A DNA stretch of 64,000 nucleotides from Clostridium sp. CAG:571 (GCA_000434015.1 HF999523.1:169400-233399), one strand, 5' to 3'. Counted from the first letter of the stretch, positions 44,972 to 54,484 are shown. Notes: a model not told the origin generated them from the letters alone. A program made the numbers and translations.

Positions 44972-45583
44972 ATGATTGATAAATTTTGTACATATCTAAC
45001 TAATAAAATTAGAAAAGAAATGCCAGAGGTAGATGACGAAAGGGCAGAAGTAATAAATTATGGAATACAACTAATTATAGGAGAAATACCTAAAATAATA
45101 TTACTTTTTGCAATAGCATTTATATTAAGAGTTGGATGGTTAACTATGTTTGCTTTTTTTGCAATACTACCATACAAAAAATATTCTGGTGGATTTCATT
45201 TAAAAACTCATCTGGGTTGTATAATAGGAACTTGCTTATTTTATTTTTTTACAGTGTATGTAAGTAGATATTACATATTTGATTCATTATATTTAAAATA
45301 TATTATTATTTTATTAGTATGGGTATTTTCTATAATAATGATAAAGCTATATGCACCAGCAGATACAGAAAATTTACCAATATTAAGTAAAAAAGAAAGA
45401 AAATATAAAAAAGTTATGTCATATATAACTTTAACAGTTACTTTATTAGTAGCAGCAATAATAAATAATAATGTATTATCCAATATTCTTCTATTAGGAA
45501 CTTTCTTACAAACAATATCAATAACCAAAATAGCATATAAAATAACAAGAAATAAATATGGATATGAAGCTTATAACAACTAG
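44972..45583 (+). CDS. agrB: AgrB-type peptide-processing membrane protease
   Basis: This 203-residue protein matches the accessory gene regulator B family, which cleaves and cyclises AgrD. It has five to six hydrophobic segments and the conserved GGFHLKTHLGCIIGT, containing the His-Cys catalytic pair (His near 75, Cys near 82). The GAGGTGAC site precedes ATG 44972. agrD follows 100 bases later on the same strand. Confidence 0.92.
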   Translation: MIDKFCTYLTNKIRKEMPEVDDERAEVINYGIQLIIGEIPKIILLFAIAFILRVGWLTMFAFFAILPYKKYSGGFHLKTHLGCIIGTCLFYFFTVYVSRYYIFDSLYLKYIIILLVWVFSIIMIKLYAPADTENLPILSKKERKYKKVMSYITLTVTLLVAAIINNNVLSNILLLGTFLQTISITKIAYKITRNKYGYEAYNN

Positions 45584-45683
45584 AAGAAAAGACAATTGAT
45601 ATATAAGCTATAAAATATTAGTGTTAATAATTACATTGCCGGCAAATGTATTATTAAATAAATAAAAATGAGGGGGAATTTTT

Positions 45684-45803
45684 ATGTTTAAATTTCTAGC
45701 AAAAGTGGCTGAAAAATATGCAAAAACTACAAATACTGCATGCTTTATAGTGGGGATATTACATCAACCAAAAATGCCAGCATCTTTAATAAAAAAAGAT
45801 TAA
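45684..45803 (+). CDS. agrD: AgrD-type cyclic (thio)lactone autoinducer precursor, 39 residues
   Basis: The peptide has the three parts of AgrD: an amphipathic N-terminal helix (MFKFLAKVAEKYAKT), a core with Cys20 in NTACFIVGIL, and the conserved AgrB-recognition tail HQPKMPASL. Cys20 would form the thiolactone; the ring boundary is uncertain because six residues separate Cys20 from HQP. GAGGGGGA lies six bases before the ATG. Too short for standard gene calling. Confidence 0.88.
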   Translation: MFKFLAKVAEKYAKTTNTACFIVGILHQPKMPASLIKKD

Positions 45804-45827
45804 AATTAAATAAAATATATAGATAAA

Positions 45828-45864
45828 TAAAAACTCTAATATTAAAATATATTAGAGTTTTTGT
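45828..45864. terminator. Bidirectional terminator between agrD and agrC
   Basis: AAAAACTCTAATAT and ATATTAGAGTTTTT pair around a short AT loop, with A and T runs on the two sides, for the convergent agrBD and agrAC units. Confidence 0.88.
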
Positions 45865-47241
45865 TTATCTTGTAACAGGTTCTTTAGAAGGTTTAAAATA
45901 CATTTCGAATTGTTGGCTAAAATATTTGTCATTTTTAGTTGTGTATAAATTTAAATTTTCATTTCTTTTTAATATTTCTCTAACTTTCCATAAACCAAGA
46001 CCAGTATTTCCTTTTTTTGTAGTGTATCCCTTTTCAAATATTATATCAATATTAACATCTTTGTTAGAATATGTATTTTCTATAATTACTACTTGTCTAT
46101 TTCTATTTGGTTCTGTGCGCATAATAAGATTTATTACTTTTTCATCACAATTTTTAGTAGCTTCAATAGCATTATCTAAAAGAATGCCAAGAATTCTAGT
46201 AAAATCATAAATTTTAGCATTTAAGTTATTTAAATCTAAGAATATTTCTAAATTTATTTTTATACCATATGCATCAGCTAGATGGTATTTTGTTGCTAAC
46301 AAATTATATATTGAAGGATTATTAATAGTATCTGGATTTAAAGCACTTAAATTATTTGTTGTTTGACAATCTGATAAAAGTTGAGAGTAATATTTTTTTA
46401 GACCTTCCATATCATTTGTATGAATATATCCACCAATACCAGTTATTATATTTGCAAAATCGTGTTTAAAAGAACGAATATTATCATGTAAAATTGTTAA
46501 TGTTTTATTATATAATTTAATCTCTTCTAAATTCATTTCGGTTTCTTCTAATTGGTTTATTTTGGTAAAGCTAACAAAGCTTATAATAAAATATGCAATT
46601 AAACTAAAGAAATTTAATACAGTAATAAACCAAGGAAGATTGTTACTATAAAAATTTATTAAATAAAACTGTGAAACTATAACAATAACTGCTAATATAC
46701 AATTAACAGATATAATAATTTTACTTCTTTTATTCATTGTTTCTAATAGTTTGATATTAAAATTGAAATGTTGGCATAATTTAGAAATTAAATAAATAGT
46801 TAAATATATAAGTAATGTTACACTAACTCTAAAAATTGGAATATGTACTAATGTATCCCATGTCGTTTTAAAAAGTATAAAATAAATTTTACTATAAATA
46901 TATTCAAGTGAAACACTAATAGAAATTTGTAAAATTAATGCAAGCAGTCCTTTTAAAAAAGTTGTTTTAAAAATCTTAACTATTAAAACTAATGTTAAAA
47001 TCATATTTAAATATGTAGCTAATGGATTTTTAAAAATAACTCTTATAATAAAAGCTAAAATAGATAAAGATAAAACATATTGAAGTTTTTGTTTTTTTGT
47101 TGATTCAATATTTAAAATCGTTGTAAATAATATCATTACTACATAAGCATCAATAAAGTACATAGGAATAGATATAATATTAATCAATTCATCATTTGTA
47201 GTAGTTAGTGCAGTCCACACAGTATTTAATGTTTCCATCAT
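45865..47241 (-). CDS. agrC: AgrC-type sensor histidine kinase
   Basis: A 458-residue GHKL kinase with about six N-terminal hydrophobic segments for peptide sensing, a coiled linker, phospho-acceptor His260 in FKHDFANI, an N box ILLDNAIEAT and a G box GNTGLGLWKV. It parallels the orphan kinase at 7.3 kb over the whole core. The start at ATG 47241 (a second ATG follows) is preceded by GGAGG lying inside the agrA coding end, so agrC is translationally coupled to agrA with a 50-base overlap. An upstream frame extension is rejected. Confidence 0.92.
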   Translation of the reverse strand: MMETLNTVWTALTTTNDELINIISIPMYFIDAYVVMILFTTILNIESTKKQKLQYVLSLSILAFIIRVIFKNPLATYLNMILTLVLIVKIFKTTFLKGLLALILQISISVSLEYIYSKIYFILFKTTWDTLVHIPIFRVSVTLLIYLTIYLISKLCQHFNFNIKLLETMNKRSKIIISVNCILAVIVIVSQFYLINFYSNNLPWFITVLNFFSLIAYFIISFVSFTKINQLEETEMNLEEIKLYNKTLTILHDNIRSFKHDFANIITGIGGYIHTNDMEGLKKYYSQLLSDCQTTNNLSALNPDTINNPSIYNLLATKYHLADAYGIKINLEIFLDLNNLNAKIYDFTRILGILLDNAIEATKNCDEKVINLIMRTEPNRNRQVVIIENTYSNKDVNIDIIFEKGYTTKKGNTGLGLWKVREILKRNENLNLYTTKNDKYFSQQFEMYFKPSKEPVTR

Positions 47242-47941
47242 GACGTAAAACCTCCATAAAATTATTTTTATATTTAGGACCAATAAAACACTTACAATTA
47301 GTAGAGTTCCCAAAAAGAATAGTATTACTACTTATTTGTAAATCACTTATCTTATGTATGTTGGCAATATATGATTTGTGGCATCTAACAAAATTTTCAG
47401 GTAATAAATTAGAAATCTTATTAAAAGAACTATAAGATTCATATTCGCGTGAATCAGTATAAAAGATTAATTTCATACCATCTTTTTTTATATAGCGAAT
47501 AGAATCTATATTTATAATTGTATTTTTATTATTAATTTTTATAAATTTTTTGGGTTTTAAAGACATATCTTCAAATAATCTTAAGACAGTGTCTTCTAAT
47601 CTTTCTAATGTTATAGGTTTTGATAAAAAATCAAATGTTTTACATTTATAGGCAACTAAGCCATATTCTAAATGACCAGTTGTAAATATTATATAAATTG
47701 TTTTATTTTCTTTTCTAATTAAATTTGCAACTTCTAGTCCAGACATTTTGGCTTTTAATTCTATATCTAATAACAAAACATCTACTTTGTTATTAGAAAC
47801 ATATTCAATTATCTCATCATACTTTGTAGAAGTAAAACCAACTTCAGCAGACAAATTATTTTTTATAAAAATTGATTCTAGCATCTTACTTAATTTTGCA
47901 ACAATAATCTCATTATCATCACATAAAACAAAATTTAACAT
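47192..47941 (-). CDS. agrA: AgrA-type LytTR response regulator
   Basis: A 249-residue regulator. The receiver domain has the acidic pair CDDNE at residues 7-11, phospho-acceptor Asp59 in VLLLDIEL, and Lys in FLSKPITLE near 105. The C-terminal LytTR DNA-binding domain runs from about 135 (IRYIKKDGMKLIFYTDSREYE; FVRCHKSYIANI). It is the first gene of the agrA-agrC unit, opposite to agrBD; most agr loci have all four genes on one strand. Confidence 0.92.
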   Translation of the reverse strand: MLNFVLCDDNEIIVAKLSKMLESIFIKNNLSAEVGFTSTKYDEIIEYVSNNKVDVLLLDIELKAKMSGLEVANLIRKENKTIYIIFTTGHLEYGLVAYKCKTFDFLSKPITLERLEDTVLRLFEDMSLKPKKFIKINNKNTIINIDSIRYIKKDGMKLIFYTDSREYESYSSFNKISNLLPENFVRCHKSYIANIHKISDLQISSNTILFGNSTNCKCFIGPKYKNNFMEVLRHDGNIKYCVDCTNYYK

Positions 47942-48222
47942 AAAATACCACCTGTATTATAATAAAATAACAACTGAAAATACTTAAAAAATCGACAAAA
48001 ACAGGATAATTACCTTATATTTCCAGTTAATAACATTCAATATAATCTAAAAATGGCAAAATGTCAAGAGTATTATAGTTATATTATAGATTTTGTCGAA
48101 AAGTGAAAGTGCTTTAAATCAAAGAAATATCTAAAACAAATTTTAATAAAATCAGATAAAGTATTGTAACAAAATAATAAAATATGATAGGATTATAAAA
48201 AATAAATTAAGGAGGAAAAATT

Positions 48223-49002
48223 ATGCCTACGAATGCAAATGTTAAATTAGTAAAAAAAGAACAATTAAAAGAAGATATTTTTAAATTTACTTGTGAATCA
48301 AAAGAAATATCAAATAATGCAAAGCCAGGACAATTTGTGGAAATAAAAATTTCTGAAAGTTATGAACCATTTTTAAGAAGACCAATAAGTATTTATAATG
48401 TTAACAAACAAGATAATTTATTTGAAATTATTTTTCAGGTAAAAGGTAGAGGAACCAATTTTTTATCTAAGCTTGAAGAAGGTGATTTTATCGATGTTGT
48501 TGGTCCACTTGGAAATGGTATTTTTAAATTAAATGGACATAAAAATGTAGCAATAATAGGAGGCGGTATAGGTATTTTTCCTTTATACGAGTTTGTAAAA
48601 GAAGCGCAAAAAGAAGCAAACACAAATATCTATTTAGGATTTAGAAGTAAAGATTTTGTAGTTTTAGAAGACGAATTTAAAAATGTAGCTAACAATTTAA
48701 TTATAACTACAGATGACGGAACATATGGAAATAGTGGATTTGCAATCAACTATTTAGAAAAAGATTTAAATGAAAAGAATATAGATGCAATTTATGCGTG
48801 TGGTCCACTTCCAATGTTAAAAGCAGTAAAAAAACTTGCAGAAAGTAAAAATATTTTTTGTCAAATATCATTAGAACAAAGAATGGCCTGTGGAGTAGGC
48901 GCTTGTATGGGATGTTCTGTAAAACTAACTACAGAAGATGTTAATTATGCAAGGGTTTGTAAAGATGGTCCAGTATTTGATAGCAAAAGTGTAGAAATTT
49001 AA
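48223..49002 (+). CDS. pyrK: Dihydroorotate dehydrogenase B, electron transfer subunit
   Basis: This 259-residue FAD and [2Fe-2S] protein passes electrons from PyrD to NAD+. RRPISIYN binds FAD, GGGIGIFPLYEF is the nucleotide-binding loop, YACGPLPMLKAV follows, and the cluster ligands are in MACGVGACMGCS with a later CKDGPVF. GGAGG precedes ATG 48223. pyrD follows after 15 bases. The promoter region is shared, divergently, with agrA. Confidence 0.95.
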   Translation: MPTNANVKLVKKEQLKEDIFKFTCESKEISNNAKPGQFVEIKISESYEPFLRRPISIYNVNKQDNLFEIIFQVKGRGTNFLSKLEEGDFIDVVGPLGNGIFKLNGHKNVAIIGGGIGIFPLYEFVKEAQKEANTNIYLGFRSKDFVVLEDEFKNVANNLIITTDDGTYGNSGFAINYLEKDLNEKNIDAIYACGPLPMLKAVKKLAESKNIFCQISLEQRMACGVGACMGCSVKLTTEDVNYARVCKDGPVFDSKSVEI

Positions 49003-49017
49003 TAAAGGAGGAAAAAA

Positions 49018-49926
49018 ATGAATACAAGTGTAGAGTTTGCAGGTATAAAAATGAAAAATCCAGTTACAGTTGCATCTGGAACTTTTGGATATGGAGATGA
49101 ATTTTCAGAATTTTTTGATTTAAGTAAATTAGGCGGAATAATTACAAAAGGAACATCATTAAAACCAAGACCTGGAAATAAGCCACCAAGAGTTTGTGAA
49201 ACAGCTAGTGGAATGATAAATGCTATTGGTTTACAAAATCCAGGAATAGAATATGCAATGGAGCATTTATTTCCAAATCTTAGAAAATATGATACAGCAA
49301 TAATTGTAAATGCTATAGGAAGTTCTTTAGATGAATATGTAGAACTTTGTAAAATATTAAATAAAGCAGATATAGATGGTGTGGAATTAAATTTATCTTG
49401 TCCAAATGTAAAACAAGGATGCTTAGCTTTCGGTACTACATATGAAGGTGTAAAAGAAGTAACATCTGCTGTTCGTAAAGTTTTAGATAAACCTCTTATA
49501 GTAAAATTAAGTCCAAATGTAACAGATATTACACTTACTGCTAAAGGGGCAGAAGATGCAGGTGCAGATGGAGTATCATTAATTAATACATTTACAGCAA
49601 TGGTTATAGATATAAATAAAAGAAAACCAGTATTAGGAAATAACACTGGTGGATTATCAGGACCTGCTATAAAACCAATAGCAGTAAGAATGGTATATCA
49701 AGTTGCTAATGCAGTAAAAATACCTGTAATGGGACTTGGCGGAATTATGACAGGTGAAGATGCTATAGAATTTATGCTAGCAGGAGCAAAAACTGTTTCG
49801 GTAGGTACAGGAAATTTCTATACACCAGATACAAGTATAAAAGTTGTAGAAGGAATAGAAAATTATATGAATAAATATAAAATAGAAGATATAAATAGTA
49901 TAATTGGTGCTGTTGAGATGAATTAA
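49018..49926 (+). CDS. pyrD: Dihydroorotate dehydrogenase B, catalytic subunit
   Basis: A 302-residue class 1B FMN enzyme that oxidises dihydroorotate. PVTVASGTFGYG at the N-terminus, the catalytic-loop Cys in NLSCPNVKQG near 130, VKLSPNVTD, and GLGGIMTGEDAIEF near 240 are all intact. With PyrK it forms the heterotetramer typical of Firmicutes. The rest of the pyr genes are not adjacent; pyrG is at 1.4 kb. Confidence 0.96.
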   Translation: MNTSVEFAGIKMKNPVTVASGTFGYGDEFSEFFDLSKLGGIITKGTSLKPRPGNKPPRVCETASGMINAIGLQNPGIEYAMEHLFPNLRKYDTAIIVNAIGSSLDEYVELCKILNKADIDGVELNLSCPNVKQGCLAFGTTYEGVKEVTSAVRKVLDKPLIVKLSPNVTDITLTAKGAEDAGADGVSLINTFTAMVIDINKRKPVLGNNTGGLSGPAIKPIAVRMVYQVANAVKIPVMGLGGIMTGEDAIEFMLAGAKTVSVGTGNFYTPDTSIKVVEGIENYMNKYKIEDINSIIGAVEMN

Positions 49927-49933
49927 ATTATAA

Positions 49934-49995
49934 AAAAGAAACATTTTTTATAAAAGAACTTTCTTTGTTCATTTAAAATTAATGTTTCTTTTTTT
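49934..49995. terminator. Terminator between pyrD and the 50002 gene
   Basis: AAAAGAAACATTTT pairs with AAATTAATGTTTCTTTT around a large loop that contains a second AAAGAACTTTCTTT hairpin; T-run on the plus strand. Confidence 0.75.
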
Positions 49996-50001
49996 TTACT
50001 T

Positions 50002-50472
50002 TTATCTATCCATATCAAAATTTTTTTTGTTTTTATTTAAAACTTCAACATTAGGTTTTTTATTTTGATGCTTTACTGGAGAGCTTTTTAATAATTTTGC
50101 TGATTCTAAAACATATTTTCTCATTTCATCATCTTCAAGAGTTTTTGAAGCTTCTGGGGTTAAAGGAATATCAATATTAGAAGCTAAACTTGAATGATTA
50201 GATGTTGTAGTATCTATATTGCTAACTGAATTAGTATTAATTGTTTTTGTTTGAACTCTTCTAGTATGTGGTCTTGGAGAATTTAAAAAAGCAAGTGCTT
50301 CATGAATATCTTGATTTACTTTATTTTTTTTATTTTCTTCTTCAAGCTTTTGAGCTTGGGCTTTTTCTATATCTTGTCTTTGCTTTTCTTCAAATGTAAC
50401 TAAATCTCCAGTATCGGATTTTGTCATATGAGATGCTCTAAATTTGTTTTTTAAAAATTCTTTTATATCCAT
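50002..50472 (-). CDS. Hypothetical 156-residue low-complexity protein
   Basis: Not recognised. An N-terminal 30 residues (MDIKEFLKNKFRASHM) are followed by a glutamine, lysine and glutamate-rich helix, a Thr/Ser/Asn linker and a short LTPEASKTLEDDEMRKYVLESAKLL helix. It is probably largely disordered. GGAGAT precedes the ATG. Single-gene unit. Confidence 0.65.
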   Translation of the reverse strand: MDIKEFLKNKFRASHMTKSDTGDLVTFEEKQRQDIEKAQAQKLEEENKKNKVNQDIHEALAFLNSPRPHTRRVQTKTINTNSVSNIDTTTSNHSSLASNIDIPLTPEASKTLEDDEMRKYVLESAKLLKSSPVKHQNKKPNVEVLNKNKKNFDMDR

Positions 50473-50689
50473 AATAATCTCCTTAAAAAATAATATGAGT
50501 ATATTATAACATATTTACATAATGTTGTAAATGTATTACAGTAAAATTGTTGAGTGTAGTTATAATAGAAAAATATATAGTTAGTGTGAATTTATTAATA
50601 AAATATTATGAAGAATAGTTGTTTAACACATAAATTAAAAAAATTTTAATATATATTTATTATAAAATTATAAGAAGGAGACAGTAAAT

Positions 50690-51524
50690 ATGGAAAAAAT
50701 ACAAAAAAGTATAGTGTATTGTTTTAGTATAATTTGCATATTTGTATTTACATTTTGTGTGGCAAAACTTAATAATACAAGAGAGCTACAAACAATACAA
50801 ACAAATGGAACATTAGAAAATATAGATAGCTTAAGTAATAAAAAAATTGGATGGGGAATAAAAAGAAATGATAACCATGAACAACCTGATGTAGGAAAAA
50901 TTAATAAACAAATATTAGACAAATATGAAGGATATTCTATCGGCAATAAAGATTCAAAAAATGTATATTTAACTTTTGATGAAGGGTATGAAGCTCGGAT
51001 ATACGGAAAAAATTTTAGAAGTATTAAAACAAAACAATGTAAAAGCAACTTTCTTTATAACAGCACACTATGTTAATACTGAACCAGAATTGGTGCAAAA
51101 AATGATAGATGAAGGACATATTATAGGAAATCATACTGTAAATCACAAAAGTATGCCAGACTTAAACACAGATACAATAAAAAAAGAAGTTATGGATTTA
51201 CATACAAAAATTTATGAAAAATATAACTATGAAATGAAATATTTAAGACCACCAAAAGGAGAGTATAGTGAAAAAACAGTAGCATATACCAAGAGTTTAG
51301 GGTATACAACAGTAATGTGGAGTTTTGCATATGATGATTGGAATGAACAAAAACAAGGAAGAGAGGATGTAGCAAAACAAAAAATATTAGATAATGTGCA
51401 TAATGGTGCAATTATTTTATTACATGGAAATTCAAAAGATAATACAAATGTACTAGATTATTGTATAAAAGAAATAAAAAATATGGGGTATGAGTTTAAA
51501 AATTTAGATGAATTTGAAAAATAG
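50690..51524 (+). CDS. PdaA-like polysaccharide deacetylase, needs +1 recoding at CGG 50996
   Basis: The N-terminal hydrophobic segment IVYCFSIICIFVFTFC is a signal anchor. The NodB-like domain begins VYLTFDEGYEA, and zero frame then fails at 50996. Skipping C gives GYTEKILEVLKQNNVKATFF, the PdaA-type continuation, then GNHTVNHKSM (metal histidines), RPPKGEYS and LLHGNS, for 277 residues. PdaA removes the N-acetyl from muramic acid during spore cortex maturation. GAAGGAG precedes ATG 50690. The catalytic motif TFDEGYE lies immediately before the shift, so without recoding no active enzyme forms. Confidence 0.88.
50996..50998 (+). other. CGG +1 recoding site 6 (deacetylase, GCT-C-GGA)
   Basis: Zero-frame codon 103 is CGG; GGA in the next frame gives GYTEKIL. 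Confidence 0.88.
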
Positions 51525-51542
51525 GAGATATAAAAGGTATAG

Positions 51543-51577
51543 GTAGGCAAGAAAAATTTGACTTGTCTACTTTTTTA
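51543..51577 (+). terminator. Terminator after the deacetylase gene
   Basis: GTAGGCAAG pairs with CTTGTCTAC (one G-U pair) around a ten-base loop, then T-run. Confidence 0.85.
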
Positions 51578-51693
51578 ATAAACTATTAAAATTATTATAT
51601 TTGTACCAAAGTTCTAAAAGAAGAATAAGTTTAATAAACTAGTATTGTAAAAATAAATGTATGTAAAAAATGTAAAAGAGGAGAGAAAGAGTT

Positions 51694-51990
51694 TTGAATA
51701 AGAATAATAAAAAAAGTAAGTTAAGTAGATTAGATAAAGTGCTCGAAATGCCAAAAGAAATTTCGTCAAATGAACCTAAAATTACGATTTTAGGATTTAA
51801 CCAAATGCTAATAGAAAATTATAAAGGAATCTTAGAGTATCAAGAATTTTTTATAAGAGTAAATACATATATAGGTATTTTAAATATTAATGGTTTTAAT
51901 TTAAATCTAAGTGAAATGACAACAGATGATATTTTAATTACTGGTAAAATTGAAAGTTTAGACTTTGAAAGTATGATAGATGAAGAATAG
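51694..51990 (+). CDS. yqfC: Sporulation protein YqfC (YabP/YqfC family)
   Basis: A 98-residue protein with the YabP/YqfC pattern: PKITILGFNQMLIENYKGILEYQ, then a basic-hydrophobic IRVNTYIGILNINGFNLNL and TTDDILITGKIESLDF. The start is a TTG at 51694 after AGAGGAGAG. yqfD follows, as in Bacillus and most Clostridia, where both are mother-cell sporulation genes. Confidence 0.88.
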   Translation: MNKNNKKSKLSRLDKVLEMPKEISSNEPKITILGFNQMLIENYKGILEYQEFFIRVNTYIGILNINGFNLNLSEMTTDDILITGKIESLDFESMIDEE

Positions 51991-52058
51991 TATGAAATTT
52001 TAATTTGGTATTTTTAAGTATGAAAACAAGGGGTAATAAAGACTAAGGAGGAATAAGT

Positions 52059-53243
52059 TTGTATATAAAAATATTATTAAACTATATTTTGGGCTATGTA
52101 AATATATTAGTAGAGGGATTTTTTACAGAAAGATTTATAAATACATGTATAAATAAAAATATATTCTTATTTAATATAAAAAGAGATAAATCTACAATTA
52201 TATATGCAAATGTAGGAATCTTTGACTTTAAAAATGTTGTTAAAATTGCAAAACAAAGTAAATGTAGAGTAAAGATACAAAGAAAAAGTGGTCTACCATT
52301 TTTGTTTAATAGATATAAAAAAAGAAAAATATTTGCTATTGCTTTGGTAAGTATTATTTGTGTAATAATATATCTATCAAATTTTATATGGAATATAGAA
52401 ATAGTAGGAACTGATAAAATAAATCAAAATGAACTTATTAAGACTATTAATAGTGAAGGACTAACAATAGGAAAATTAAAAAGAAAAGTGGATTTGAAAA
52501 GTATAATTAACAAAATAAGATTAGACAGAAAAGATATAGCATGGATAGGGATTGATTTAAAAGGTACAAATGCAATTGTGAAAGTTGTAGAGGCAGATGC
52601 TAAACCAGAAATAATAAAAGAAGATGAATACTGTAATATTGTTTCAGATAAAGAGGCAAGTATAATAAAAGTTAATGCACAAAATGGAACAGTATTAGTA
52701 AAAGAGGGAGATGTTGTGAAAAAAGGAACACCACTAATTGCAGGATGGATGGAAGGAAAATATACAGGAACTAGATATGTTCATGCAGAAGGAAGTGTTG
52801 AAGCAAAAGTATGGTATTCTCATAAAGAAAGAATATATTATAAACAAGAGGAAAAATTAAGAACAGGAAATGAAGAAAAAAAATATACATTAAATATAAA
52901 TAATTTTGAAATAAATTTGTATAAAAAGCTTTCAAATTTTGAAAATTATGATACAATAAAGGAGCAAAAAAAATTAAAACTATTTTCCAATCTTTATTTA
53001 CCAGCAGGGCTTATAATAAGCAATAATTATGAAGTTGTAAATAACAATATAGTTTATAATCAAGATGAAGCAAAAGAAATTGGAATTGTAAAATCAAAAG
53101 AAGAGTTAGATAAAAATTTAAAATCAAAAGAAGATTTATTAAATACATATATTAATACATATCCAAATGAGGAATATATTGATGTAGAAGTTATATATGA
53201 GATTAAAGAAATAATTGGTACTAAAGAAAAAATAGTATTTTGA
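52059..53243 (+). CDS. yqfD: Sporulation protein YqfD
   Basis: A 394-residue protein matching YqfD/SpoIV-associated family: N-terminal basic region, one membrane segment (IFAIALVSIICVIIYLS) near residue 95, and a periplasmic-type domain with WIGIDLKGTNAIVKVVEAD and VNAQNGTVLVKEGDVVKKG. The TTG start at 52059 follows AGGAGGAA. It is four codons apart from the next gene and in the canonical yqfC-yqfD order. Confidence 0.88.
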   Translation: MYIKILLNYILGYVNILVEGFFTERFINTCINKNIFLFNIKRDKSTIIYANVGIFDFKNVVKIAKQSKCRVKIQRKSGLPFLFNRYKKRKIFAIALVSIICVIIYLSNFIWNIEIVGTDKINQNELIKTINSEGLTIGKLKRKVDLKSIINKIRLDRKDIAWIGIDLKGTNAIVKVVEADAKPEIIKEDEYCNIVSDKEASIIKVNAQNGTVLVKEGDVVKKGTPLIAGWMEGKYTGTRYVHAEGSVEAKVWYSHKERIYYKQEEKLRTGNEEKKYTLNINNFEINLYKKLSNFENYDTIKEQKKLKLFSNLYLPAGLIISNNYEVVNNNIVYNQDEAKEIGIVKSKEELDKNLKSKEDLLNTYINTYPNEEYIDVEVIYEIKEIIGTKEKIVF

Positions 53244-53256
53244 AAGGATGAGGGAT

Positions 53257-54462
53257 ATGGAAGGAAAAAGTCTTAGAGTATATAATACAGAAAGAACGTT
53301 TTTTTCTAAAATTACAAATACTATAACAAAGTTATTAATACCTACTAAAGTTGGTATTAATGGAATGCTGATTTCAATAAAAAGAAATAGCTTATTAAAA
53401 GCTTATGAGAATTTTGCTCTAAGCAGCAACTTAGAAGAGGAAAAAAAAGAAGCGCTTTCAAAAAAATATGAAGATATTTATGCATTATATTTAGATGCAA
53501 TAGATAAAAATATAGTAGATTCTGTTTATAAAAAGGTGAAAAATAACACAGCTACAGAATTTGAAAAGGATGCACTTTCTAGATATTATTTAATAGTTCA
53601 TTTGAAAGAAAATGATTATACAGAATATAAATATAGAAAACAAAAATATTTATTAGAATTAGATTATCAAACTGTTTTAGAAACAGGAAAAGATAAAACA
53701 GTAGAAAAATATAAGAAGTTTTACTGTTATAAAATGGAAAATATTTATAAAGGTATATTAAAATATTATTCAATAAAACTTGCAGATAATTTAACATTAG
53801 TTGCTAAAGATGAAATCTATAACAAAATTTTTAGCACATTAGAAGAATATATATCTAATATATTACCATTAAAATTTAAAGAGAATAATACTGAACTATA
53901 TAAAGAGATAACTAATGAATATGAAAGTTTTGAAAAATATACAGTTGGTAAACTAGACCAAAATGAAATAATAGAAAAAAATATGATTTTATTAGGAATA
54001 AGCAGAAGATTATTTACACATAGTTTACCATTATCTGTTGCAGAACAATGTTATATAAAATTATTAAAAGACGTTAGAAGTTTAATTGTAGATACAAGAG
54101 TGATAAAAAAACAAGAAAGAGCATATAGTTTATTAATAAAATTAATAGAAGAATATAATGTAAAATTATTGTCTACAAAAGTTTATTGGGACAAGCCAAA
54201 TTTAAGACAAGAGTATAGAAAGTTTTGGGACAAGTATAAAGAATTAGAAAGCTTAAAAGAAATAGATGAAGAAAAATATCTTAAAGAAAAGGAAATTTTA
54301 TTTATTTCAAATGATTTAAAGCAAGTTTTAAAAAATGAAAATAAATATTTTAAGATAATTAAGTTCTATAAAAATAGATTAGTAGAGCTAGGTGTTATGA
54401 GAAATTTAAAAAATTCTTGTAATTCTTATGCGGGAATATATACAAAACAAAGAGTACATTAA
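53257..54462 (+). CDS. Unknown 401-residue protein in the position of phoH/ybeZ
   Basis: No family recognised. The protein is helical and lysine- and glutamate-rich, with repeated Tyr-containing helices (ALYLDAIDKNIVDSVYKKV; YRKFWDKYKELESLKE) and no membrane segment, nucleotide-binding loop or signal peptide. The ATG at 53248 is nearly touching its GAAAGG site, so ATG 53257 is preferred. In many Firmicutes this slot between yqfD and ybeY is taken by phoH (ybeZ) and an HD-domain yqfF gene; here those are missing and this gene is present. Confidence 0.7.
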   Translation: MEGKSLRVYNTERTFFSKITNTITKLLIPTKVGINGMLISIKRNSLLKAYENFALSSNLEEEKKEALSKKYEDIYALYLDAIDKNIVDSVYKKVKNNTATEFEKDALSRYYLIVHLKENDYTEYKYRKQKYLLELDYQTVLETGKDKTVEKYKKFYCYKMENIYKGILKYYSIKLADNLTLVAKDEIYNKIFSTLEEYISNILPLKFKENNTELYKEITNEYESFEKYTVGKLDQNEIIEKNMILLGISRRLFTHSLPLSVAEQCYIKLLKDVRSLIVDTRVIKKQERAYSLLIKLIEEYNVKLLSTKVYWDKPNLRQEYRKFWDKYKELESLKEIDEEKYLKEKEILFISNDLKQVLKNENKYFKIIKFYKNRLVELGVMRNLKNSCNSYAGIYTKQRVH

Positions 54463-54484
54463 TCTTTGTGAAAGGAAATATATT

